In this document: positions 1 to 6,088 of the stretch, in pieces
How the letters are laid out: each line of letters begins with the position of its first letter
Position numbering within the stretch: position 1 is the first letter of the stretch
Assembly (NCBI GenBank): GCA_017536845.1
Contig: JAFWCP010000274.1
Coordinates: 1-15,153 of the forward strand
Direction of reading: 5' to 3'
Source of the DNA: Solobacterium sp.
GTDB lineage: Bacteria > Bacillota_I > Bacilli_A > Erysipelotrichales > Erysipelotrichaceae
Length of the DNA stretch: 15,153 nucleotides
Translations under genes and position numbers: made by a program
Notes under the pieces: model-generated
Databases searched by the model: none
What the model saw: only the letters and a program-made list of their open reading frames with translations
Told to the model about the DNA's origin: nothing

Positions 1-1726
1 ACTGAACGATTTCGCCATAGAATGTGCCGGCAGCGAAGGTAACGCCGTCAACAGTTGTATCATTGGCGAGCTGGACGAATTCAGGATGTGTGTACATGTT
101 TCTGAGGTTTGTGGTCTTGAGATCTTCGCCTCTGGAAACCGCGTTGTAAGTAGCCTTGTCAAATGCATGCTGCATGGCCTTTCTGAAGTGCTTGTTGGCC
201 AGAGCTGTGACAGTGTCGATCTTTTCCTGTTCTGTCTTCGGGGAAGCAACTGTGCCCGCTTCAAGAGCGAAGGTACCACGGTTGACGTTCAGACCGCCGA
301 AGTAGGAAGTGGAAGTTGTCTCGGAAACGTAAGCATACTTGTCGAAGTTGCCATCGCTCTTTGCCAGGTCAAGCAGACCGTTGGCAATACCGAGGGTAAC
401 GCCTGCGTATGTGCCGGCAACTGCGTCGTTGTAGAGAGCTGTCGGGTTTTCGCCGTTGTCATAGACCCACTTGATGGAGTTCAGAGTTGTTGTGTCTGCC
501 TTGTAGTAGTTCTGGTTCTTGACAACAGTGATTTCGGAATCCTTCTGTAACTTCTGAAGGAGGAACGGTCCGCAGTAAACCTGGGACGCGACATCGTCTG
601 CCTTGCCGAATGTGTAGGTGTTTGTATCAGCAGAAGCTTCTGCAAATTCGTCGACACCGAAGACACCGCCGTGGGCCTCAAAGAAGCTCTTGCAGATGGG
701 GAGGAAGCAGGAGTATGTGAGCATTGTCATGAAGTAGGGAACCGGCTGCTCGAGGGTAACTTCGAGAGTGTGGTCATCAACAGCCTTGTAGCCTACATCG
801 TCCCAGGAACCGCCCTCATCATAGTATGCTGTACCGCCGACAACAACGCCGTCGATCAGCCATTCCAGACCGGCCTTTGTATCCAGCATATGACGGAAAC
901 CGGCAACGAAGTCATCCGCTGTAACTTCCGCATACTGTGTGCCGTCAGATGTGTACCAGTAGACACCCGGACGGATGTGGAATGTGTATGTCAGGCCATC
1001 ATCAGAGATGTCCCAGCTTTCAGCCAGAGCCGGAGTCATCTTGCCGAGGTTGGAGTATTCAACCAGGCCGTCAACAGTGTTGACTGTGATTTCGGTATCG
1101 GACTGAGAGGATGTGTTCAGCCAGTCGATGGTAACCGGAGCTGTGGAGAATGTTGTTGTATAGTCTGTCTGCAGTGTGTGGCCCTTTTCGGTCAGATATG
1201 CAGCCGGATCATACTTGACGTTTTCGTCCTTGACAGCCTCAGCCCATGTCGCGAGAAGTTCTTCTCTTTCCTGCGGTGTGATGAAATCATCGGAAATGAC
1301 CATGCTGTGGAGACGGTCATCGTCGTTGCCCCACTGAACATACGGAACTGTTCTCGGCGCAATGCGGCTCAGTGTGTAAGCACCACCCTGGGTGGTTGTC
1401 GGGATCATGACTGCGGAGTCAAGCAGATAAGCTTCGGCCTGTGCGAACAGGACGAAACGCTCGTCGGTTGTCTCAGCTGCCTTTGCCTTGTCCATGTACT
1501 CGGAATAGTCGCCGAGGACGTCATAATAGACATCATCATCGTCAGCACGTACGTACTCGACATCGCCTGCCGGTTCAGCAACAGAGCTGGCAGCAGAGCT
1601 TGCCGGTGCGGAAGAAGCGGCGCTGTTTGCCGGAGCAACGCTGGATGTGCTGCTGGAGCAGGCAACCAGGGAAGCTGCAGTAACCAGTACGAAGCCGCGC
1701 TTCAGTAAAGTAGTTACATTTTTCAT
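1..1726 (-). CDS. Oligopeptide ABC transporter substrate-binding lipoprotein (OppA/SBP_bac_5 family), 3' end outside the window, with unusual N-terminal extension
   Basis: This is the extracellular lipid-anchored receptor of a peptide ABC importer. It starts at an ATG at 1726 with a GGAGGG ribosome site at 1732-1737, and 575 codons are visible with no stop before the left edge. Residues 1-22 form a lipoprotein signal ending in LVA before Cys23, followed by a Ser/Ala-rich linker to about residue 55. The canonical N-terminal lobe begins only near residue 198 (VTIDWLNT) and continues with family-typical stretches such as LAESWDISDDGLTYTFHIR, the PYFMTMLTYSCFLPI region and GGLNVNRG. The visible part ends near LRNMYTHPEF and GTFYGEI, about two thirds through a normal family member. 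Residues about 70-170 are extra and resemble the C-terminal tail of this same family (ERFVLFAQAEAYLLDSAVMIP, then GGAYTLSRIAP). No permease or ATPase gene lies in the window, so the cognate importer would be to the left or elsewhere. Family assignment is firm; the peptide specificity is unknown. Confidence 0.9.
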   Translation of the reverse strand, partial: MKNVTTLLKRGFVLVTAASLVACSSSTSSVAPANSAASSAPASSAASSVAEPAGDVEYVRADDDDVYYDVLGDYSEYMDKAKAAETTDERFVLFAQAEAYLLDSAVMIPTTTQGGAYTLSRIAPRTVPYVQWGNDDDRLHSMVISDDFITPQEREELLATWAEAVKDENVKYDPAAYLTEKGHTLQTDYTTTFSTAPVTIDWLNTSSQSDTEITVNTVDGLVEYSNLGKMTPALAESWDISDDGLTYTFHIRPGVYWYTSDGTQYAEVTADDFVAGFRHMLDTKAGLEWLIDGVVVGGTAYYDEGGSWDDVGYKAVDDHTLEVTLEQPVPYFMTMLTYSCFLPICKSFFEAHGGVFGVDEFAEASADTNTYTFGKADDVASQVYCGPFLLQKLQKDSEITVVKNQNYYKADTTTLNSIKWVYDNGENPTALYNDAVAGTYAGVTLGIANGLLDLAKSDGNFDKYAYVSETTSTSYFGGLNVNRGTFALEAGTVASPKTEQEKIDTVTALANKHFRKAMQHAFDKATYNAVSRGEDLKTTNLRNMYTHPEFVQLANDTTVDGVTFAAGTFYGEIVQ

Positions 1727-1757
1727 TTTTTCCCTCCAAAAATAATGTAAACAACTG

Positions 1758-1784
1758 TTATTGCGGCGAAAACCGTATCAATAA
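1758..1784 (-). promoter_or_regulatory. Possible hairpin in the 5' leader of the peptide-binding protein gene
   Basis: On the minus strand the leader contains TTATTG and CAATAA arms (plus-strand 1758-1763 and 1779-1784) with an inner CGG/CCG pairing, between the predicted transcription start and the ribosome site. The stem is short and bulged, so a regulatory role is only a possibility. It does not match a riboswitch class I recognise. Confidence 0.3.
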
Positions 1785-1792
1785 CATAAAGA

Positions 1793-1822
1793 ATCTTACA
1801 TTTCTCCCTGATTATTTGTCAA
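1793..1822 (-). promoter_or_regulatory. Sigma-A type promoter of the peptide-binding protein gene
   Basis: Read on the minus strand, a perfect TTGACA -35 box (plus 1817-1822) is separated by 18 bases from a TAAGAT -10 box (plus 1793-1798). Transcription would start near 1786 and give a leader of about 60 nt before the ATG at 1726. The -35 box is consensus and the -10 box matches 4 of 6 positions. Confidence 0.7.
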
Positions 1823-1849
1823 CGATAAAACCCATGTTTCTGAACACTG

Positions 1850-1894
1850 CCTGAACAATTCTTTCATTTTCCTGAAAATTCTTTCATCTTTCAT
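1850..1894. repeat. Imperfect tandem repeat with ATGAAAG/CTTTCAT cores in the divergent promoter region
   Basis: Two adjacent 21-base units (1850-1870 and 1871-1891) both begin CCTGAA and contain AATTCTTTCAT. A third CTTTCAT core lies at 1888-1894. The cores at 1861 and 1881 are spaced 20 bases, close to two helical turns. The block sits upstream of the leftward promoter and of the rightward gene at 1957, where an activator or repressor could bind. No regulator family can be named from this alone. Confidence 0.45.
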
Positions 1895-1943
1895 TCACCT
1901 TTATTTCACATAATCTTAATCCCCACAGGCACCCGTTCCAAGT

Positions 1944-1949
1944 TATAAT
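1944..1949 (+). promoter_or_regulatory. Perfect -10 box (TATAAT) immediately before the start of the gene at 1957
   Basis: TATAAT ends 7 bases before the ATG at 1957, so initiation at the usual distance would place the first transcribed base at or next to the start codon. There is no Shine-Dalgarno sequence between. The position 17 bases upstream (CCCCAC) is not a recognisable -35 box, so the promoter may rely on an activator. Confidence 0.55.
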
Positions 1950-1956
1950 CTACCAT

Positions 1957-2931
1957 ATGAAACTGTTACGACGCCTGCTTTCCTCAGTCACGGTCAACGT
2001 GATCTGCCTTCTCGGGCTGCTGGGAGTGCTGATATACCTGAATATTTCCGTTACGATCAAAGGCCCTGCCATCTCCCTGCTCAATGATTCCCCGCTTCTG
2101 CTTGCCGGCTATAGCGGGGACGCCGCAGTCGATGCTTCTTTTGCCCCGGAGGGCAGCACGAAGGAATACCTTCTCAAAGCGGCCGACGAGGAGAACAACC
2201 GCGACCTGGCCCGGATGGCGGAATCCATCCGCTGCACCTTTTCGAAGCGCAGCCACCTGGCCAACGGCGATACGGTTGTCTATGCCTGCACGTATGATTC
2301 CGGCCTTGAGCACAAAGCCGGCATCCGCCTGAAGGACCTCGAAAAAACCTATACCGTCGCCAGCCTGCCGGAATACACCGAAATCGACCCGTTTGCGGGC
2401 CTTGCCCTGCATTGGGAACTGGGCGAAAGATCCCTTCTTCTGAAGCTTGACGCGCCGGAAGAGCTGCGTGACATCGGCATCAGCTGGACCGTCTATGAAA
2501 CCAACACCTCCGCCCTGATCACCGCCGACATTGACGAGGTCATGCTGAAGAGCTTCGGCTATACGGCCAAGGAAGTGACCTACACCATGCTGCCGCTGCC
2601 GGAAAAGCCGGCCCAGCTTACCCGCCTGAGCGAAAGCCAGAAAAACACCGTCCGGGAACAGGCGGTCAATGCCCTCCTCACGGAAATCCGCACCTGCCTG
2701 ACCGATACGCCGATTGAAATCGCTGCCCAGGATATCCGGGAAATCGAATCCGGCTTCGAGGATTCCGGCATCTACACCATCACTTTCGCCTTATCCGCCG
2801 ACCAGAACTATACGGCCTCCTATTCCGGCCGCATCTATACGGAAGACGATGTCATCTGCTATGCCATCACGACAAAGCACGGCTGCCGCTATTCGGAGGA
2901 CGAGCCGCATACCCTTCTCGAAGAACACTGA
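1957..2931 (+). CDS. Membrane-anchored extracytoplasmic protein of unknown function
   Basis: This 324-residue protein has a short basic N-terminus, one hydrophobic segment at about residues 13-33 (VNVICLLGLLGVLIYL) and no lipobox, so it is probably held in the membrane by a single helix with the rest outside. Its middle resembles a module found in Firmicutes membrane-anchored proteins: a GYSGDAAVD segment, then LANGDTVVYACTYD, then EKTYTVASL. That resemblance is from memory of the pattern and no function is attached to it. The C-terminal half (about 210-324) has mixed alpha/beta character and no motif I recognise. It is transcribed away from the peptide-binding gene and converges on the sortase cluster, with a shared terminator between. 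The start ATG lacks a ribosome site and seems leaderless. No downstream start with a ribosome site was found. Confidence 0.75.
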   Translation: MKLLRRLLSSVTVNVICLLGLLGVLIYLNISVTIKGPAISLLNDSPLLLAGYSGDAAVDASFAPEGSTKEYLLKAADEENNRDLARMAESIRCTFSKRSHLANGDTVVYACTYDSGLEHKAGIRLKDLEKTYTVASLPEYTEIDPFAGLALHWELGERSLLLKLDAPEELRDIGISWTVYETNTSALITADIDEVMLKSFGYTAKEVTYTMLPLPEKPAQLTRLSESQKNTVREQAVNALLTEIRTCLTDTPIEIAAQDIREIESGFEDSGIYTITFALSADQNYTASYSGRIYTEDDVICYAITTKHGCRYSEDEPHTLLEEH

Positions 2932-2936
2932 CGCAA

Positions 2937-2965
2937 GATAAAAAGCACCGCGAGGTGCTTTTATC
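2937..2965. terminator. Bidirectional hairpin terminator between the convergent genes
   Basis: A nine-base stem (AAAAGCACC with GGTGCTTTT) closes a GCGA tetraloop at 2950-2953. The A and T runs flanking the stem serve as U-tracts in both directions. It stops the rightward gene ending at 2931 and overlaps the TAA stop of the leftward sortase gene at 2961. Confidence 0.8.
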
Positions 2966-4196
2966 TGTTTCTGGTTCTTCTGATGCCGGTGGAAGCCCGC
3001 CGGTAGGTACGGCCGTTCCGGCTGTCCCTGGATGCCGGCGCTGTTTCTTTCTGGACCGGACGGGGCGATTCCCTGCGCACTTTCTGCGGTTTTTCCTTCC
3101 GCACGGTGCGCGGTGCTTTCGGCCTTGCGGCAAAAGGCAGCTTCAGGCCGCGTTTCTTCGCTTTGGGCCGGGCCGGTTCCGGCTCAGGCTCGGGCTCAGG
3201 TTCGTATGCCGGAGCATCGGTGACCCGGATTTCCGGCTCGATGACGCTGCGGGCGGTAATCTCCCTGGCCGTAGGCTTCGGTGCCGGTTTTTTACGGTGC
3301 TTGATCATCGTATAGATAAACAGCAGAACGATCGTGACGCCGCTGATGGTGACTTCGACATAGAACGGTTCCACCCGTACGGCATCTGCCGTGACACGGA
3401 ATTCGGTGCGGGTGCCGACCCGGCGGCCGCGCACCAGCAGACGGTGCGAGTTGATGCCGTAGGGCGTACATGTCAGCAGCGTGACATAGTCTTCCAGCGG
3501 GTCGATTTCCAGATCCTGCAGTTCCGTCGGCAGAACGGTCGCAATATGGTCGACGACATAGGTCATCGTTTCACCGAGCACTTCGATCGTAAATTCATCG
3601 CCTTCCTCCAGTTCATCAATATGGGTGAACAGTGCGGCGCTGGGCAGGCCGCGGTGGCCGGAAATGACGCAGTGCGTCCCCGGGCCGCCAACTGGCAGCG
3701 AGGTTCCGGCGATATGGCCGATGGCAATCTGCAGGACAGATTCCCCGGTGCCGTGATAGATCGGCAGGGATACGTGGATCTTTTCGATCTTGACGTAGCC
3801 CATGATGCCGGTTCCGGTGACATCAAGCACGCTGTTGTATCTGGCAAACTGCTCGTCGGTCAGCTGGAAGCGGTTGCTGTAGGTCAGCAGCTCTCTGTTG
3901 TAGGCACGGGCCTCCTCAACCATGGCTTCCATCTTTTCGGCATTCATGTTGGCAACCTGGGCGGTATAGCCCGCAATGGCACGGGACTGGTGCATGCTGT
4001 TCCACCAGTCAGCCACAAACGGATAGCTGAAAATGCCGGCACCCAGAAGCATGATCCCCACCAGGATGGCGGTGATCCATTTTGATTCTTCCGGTGCCTT
4101 CAGTTTTTCCTTCTTTTCTTTCCGGCGTTTTTCCCGCGCCTTTTTCCAGCGGCTGAGAAGTGAGGAAGAAGATCGGCGCTTCAGTTTTTTACTCAC
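2961..4196 (-). CDS. Class C sortase with long basic C-terminal tail
   Basis: A membrane transpeptidase of the pilin-polymerase class, 411 residues. A basic N-terminus is followed by a membrane helix (about 41-60), an extracellular sortase domain and a second helix (about 281-298). Class C hallmarks are the segments around PIYHGTGESVL (145-155), GTSLPVGGPGTH (164-175) and the catalytic residues H181 (SGHRGLPSA), C243 (LTCTPYG) and R252 (HRLLVRGRR). The H-to-C and C-to-R spacings, 62 and 9, equal those I recall for pneumococcal SrtC. No DPF/DPW lid motif is visible before the domain, where class C enzymes usually have one. After the second helix comes an unusual tail of about 110 residues with an EP repeat (332-340) and many Arg, Lys and Pro residues. 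The start is GTG, overlapping the upstream stop as GTGA, so translation is probably coupled. No LPXTG substrate is encoded in the window. Confidence 0.93.
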   Translation of the reverse strand: MSKKLKRRSSSSLLSRWKKAREKRRKEKKEKLKAPEESKWITAILVGIMLLGAGIFSYPFVADWWNSMHQSRAIAGYTAQVANMNAEKMEAMVEEARAYNRELLTYSNRFQLTDEQFARYNSVLDVTGTGIMGYVKIEKIHVSLPIYHGTGESVLQIAIGHIAGTSLPVGGPGTHCVISGHRGLPSAALFTHIDELEEGDEFTIEVLGETMTYVVDHIATVLPTELQDLEIDPLEDYVTLLTCTPYGINSHRLLVRGRRVGTRTEFRVTADAVRVEPFYVEVTISGVTIVLLFIYTMIKHRKKPAPKPTAREITARSVIEPEIRVTDAPAYEPEPEPEPEPARPKAKKRGLKLPFAARPKAPRTVRKEKPQKVRRESPRPVQKETAPASRDSRNGRTYRRASTGIRRTRNR

Positions 4197-4744
4197 TGCA
4201 GGCCTCCGTCTTCAAAGGCCAGGATGATCTGCGAGATTTTGCCGCTGCGGGAAGAGAACAGGACAGCATCACAGCTGTCCACCAGGTCGATGTCGCTGGA
4301 GACAGCATCTACCCGGTAAAGATATGCATAGCCCATCACGTCGATGAACTGCACTTCATCACCGATTTCCAGGTTCGGAAGGTCCGCTAAGGCAATGTAA
4401 AAATCACCGGTCTGCGGAGTTCCCTTCCAGACACCGGCCACAAGGGGAACATGGCTGTAGGAAGCCTGCACCGCCTGTGCTTCGCCGTCCTTCGGATAAA
4501 ACAGGTAGCCGACGATGTCCATGCCTTCAAGATCCATGACGGCCATCGGTTTTTCTGCTTCGCCTTTAATCATCATACCGGGTTTCGTATCATCCATCAG
4601 GCCGTACAGAATCTCTGCAGCTTTCTGCGATTTTTCGGCCTGTCTGTCTTCGTAACCAAAGCGGTTAAACCCGAGAACCGCTGCCGTGATGATCATCGCA
4701 GCACCGATGATCATCATGACCAGTGACAAGATGTTCTTTCTCAT
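4193..4744 (-). CDS. Sortase-fold protein lacking the catalytic residues (pseudo-sortase)
   Basis: This 183-residue protein has an N-terminal membrane helix (about 5-25) and a domain that follows the class B/D-type sortase layout: MDLEGMDIVGYLFYP (70-84), SYSHVPLVAG (95-104), then LPNLEIGDEVQFIDVMG (122-138). The expected AHNY segment with the catalytic His is absent: residues 113-125 run from GDFYIA straight into LADLPNL. The expected LFTCT with the catalytic Cys reads LFSSR (162-166), with Ser at the Cys position, and no Arg follows where the third catalytic residue should lie (GKISQII, 168-174). It is therefore unlikely to cleave sorting signals. A ribosome site (AGGAAG) lies 8 nt before the ATG, 2 nt after the signal peptidase stop, and its stop overlaps the sortase start. 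A partner, scaffold or substrate-binding role is inference. Confidence 0.75.
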   Translation of the reverse strand: MRKNILSLVMMIIGAAMIITAAVLGFNRFGYEDRQAEKSQKAAEILYGLMDDTKPGMMIKGEAEKPMAVMDLEGMDIVGYLFYPKDGEAQAVQASYSHVPLVAGVWKGTPQTGDFYIALADLPNLEIGDEVQFIDVMGYAYLYRVDAVSSDIDLVDSCDAVLFSSRSGKISQIILAFEDGGLQ

Positions 4745-4746
4745 AG

Positions 4747-5343
4747 CTAAAACTTCCTCAGCTGTTTATATGGCCAGATACGCAGCAGCAGCTTGCCGGC
4801 ACATTCATTCAGCGATATGGCGCCGATCTCCTTGGAACGGGAATCACGTGATGTTTCACGATGGTCACCCATCACAAAGATGCTCTTTTCCGGCACCTGG
4901 TACGGCAGGTCGATGTCGCATTCACCGAAGGCCTGGCTGGTCAGATACGGTTCATCGATCAGGATGTTGTTGACAAAGACGTTGCCGTCCCGGTCAATGT
5001 TGACCCAGTCGTTTTCCGTGGCGATAACGCGTTTGACCAGCAGTTTGCCGCTGTAATAAAAGGCAATCAGATCACCCTGCTTGACCTTGGACGTATTGAT
5101 GGCGACAACCAGGTCCCCCTGCTCCAGCGTCGGCTGCATGGAAGTTCCGTAAATGCGGAAAATCGGGAATACCTGTGTTGCCAGCAGCACCGCCGCCGCG
5201 GCGACGGTGATCAGGATATAAATGGTGGACCTCAGCGTGCTGGAATAACGCCTCCTGTACTTTTCACGGTTGAGTTCGTTTTCCAGCTGCGAGGTTGTAG
5301 GCAGGCCGGTTCTGGCCGATGTTCTTCTATTGACGTTTGCCAT
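4747..5343 (-). CDS. lepB: Signal peptidase I
   Basis: A membrane serine protease that removes signal peptides from exported proteins, 198 residues. A charged N-terminus of about 38 residues precedes one membrane helix (about 39-60). The nucleophile S68 lies in YGTSMQPTL, the general base K104 in LLVKRVIA, and box E reads VMGDHRETSRDSR (157-169), with His where GDN is more usual. Length and motif order fit Gram-positive type I enzymes. It overlaps the preceding gene by 17 bases and stops 2 bases before the pseudo-sortase, so it belongs to the sortase operon and may be dedicated to processing sortase substrates. Its own ribosome site is weak (purine-rich bases before the ATG), consistent with coupling to the upstream gene. 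Confidence 0.93.
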   Translation of the reverse strand: MANVNRRTSARTGLPTTSQLENELNREKYRRRYSSTLRSTIYILITVAAAAVLLATQVFPIFRIYGTSMQPTLEQGDLVVAINTSKVKQGDLIAFYYSGKLLVKRVIATENDWVNIDRDGNVFVNNILIDEPYLTSQAFGECDIDLPYQVPEKSIFVMGDHRETSRDSRSKEIGAISLNECAGKLLLRIWPYKQLRKF

Positions 5344-6034
5344 GCTTATTTGCTCTGCGGACAGGGGTGACAGCCGGGTTGGCTTCCGGTTTCCGGATGG
5401 CCTGCTGCCTGGTTGCCGGTTTTACGGGCTTCTGCTCAGCGGCCATAGCAGTCCGGACAGCCGGAGCTGCCGGTTTGACAGCCGGTTTGAGGGCCGGTTT
5501 GACAGTCCGTGCTCTTCGAACAGGAGTCCGGACCGGTTCTTCGGCCGGCCTGGCGCTTCCGACAGCCGGTTCAGCCGCCATGGCCGGCCTGAGCTGCGGC
5601 ACCGGTTCGTCGGCCGGGTCGGCCGGCGCGGTCCTGGTGACCGGCTTTGCCGGTTCGCCGGCCGGTTTGATCACAAGAATGGGATCCGGTTCCGGTTCAT
5701 GTACCAGCGATGTATGGCGGGCTGCCGTATGACGGGCCGGCTTCAGATAGGAAACCGGTGCCTCGGGCTGCGGCAGAGGCTGCTGGCCGGAGGAAAGGCG
5801 GCGGACGTTTTCAAGATACTGCTCGGCCGCTTTCTGGGCAGCGTCGAAGACACCGTTCAGGCGCAGTGAAGCCTCGGCAATGTTGCCTGCTTCCCTTAAA
5901 ATGATGTTCCTGTCCTCGAGTTTCCGCTGAGCTTCCTCCAGCTCCCGCTTCAGGGCATCATTTTCCTTCGAGAGTTCTACCAGCATTTCAAGAAGATCCG
6001 CTCTTTTCAGCTTCTGTAAATCCCTGTCCTGCAT
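5327..6034 (-). CDS. Coiled-coil protein with basic Ala/Pro-rich tail, first gene of the sortase operon
   Basis: A 235-residue protein without signal peptide or membrane helix, so probably cytoplasmic. Residues 6-50 are a charged heptad-like coiled coil (LLEMLVELSKENDALKREL). Residues about 50-80 (AEASLRLNGVFDAAQKAAEQ) resemble a conserved segment I recall in small Firmicutes proteins encoded beside sortase and signal peptidase genes, with no known function. Residues 81-235 are low-complexity Pro, Ala, Arg, Lys and Val, including a triplicated four-residue VKPA/LKPA unit. The ribosome site AAAGGGAGGT at 6038-6047 is excellent and fixes the start. The 3' end overlaps the signal peptidase start by 17 bases. 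The basic tail recalls that of the sortase at the other end of the operon. Confidence 0.75.
   Translation of the reverse strand: MQDRDLQKLKRADLLEMLVELSKENDALKRELEEAQRKLEDRNIILREAGNIAEASLRLNGVFDAAQKAAEQYLENVRRLSSGQQPLPQPEAPVSYLKPARHTAARHTSLVHEPEPDPILVIKPAGEPAKPVTRTAPADPADEPVPQLRPAMAAEPAVGSARPAEEPVRTPVRRARTVKPALKPAVKPAAPAVRTAMAAEQKPVKPATRQQAIRKPEANPAVTPVRRANKHGKRQ
5469..5504. repeat. Three tandem 12-base repeats inside the coiled-coil protein gene
   Basis: Three consecutive 12-mers at 5469, 5481 and 5493 read GCCGGTTTGACA, GCCGGTTTGAGG and GCCGGTTTGACA. On the coding strand they encode the repeated tetrapeptide VKPA/LKPA/VKPA. The length is a multiple of three, so copy-number change would lengthen or shorten the tail without shifting the frame. 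Confidence 0.8.
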
Positions 6035-6059
6035 ACTACCTCCCTTTCAATCAGGCTGT

Positions 6060-6088
6060 ATTATAGCACATCTCATATCCGTTTCTCA
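6060..6088 (-). promoter_or_regulatory. Promoter of the sortase operon
   Basis: On the minus strand a perfect TATAAT (plus 6060-6065) lies 17 bases from a weak -35 box TGAGAA (plus 6083-6088). Transcription would start near 6053 and reach the strong ribosome site at 6038-6047 and the ATG at 6034. The -35 box overlaps the stop codon of the lipoprotein gene upstream, so read-through from that gene is also possible. Confidence 0.6.

Noticed and set aside
671..1708. Open frame of 345 codons on the plus strand
   Set aside because: It lies opposite the peptide-binding protein gene, has no ribosome site and its Cys/Val-rich translation resembles no family. It is a shadow of the real gene's codon usage, as is the frame at 86-550.
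2955..4085. Open frame of 376 codons on the plus strand
   Set aside because: It is antisense to the sortase gene, whose catalytic motifs are intact. The translation is unlike any protein family, so it is a GC-driven shadow.
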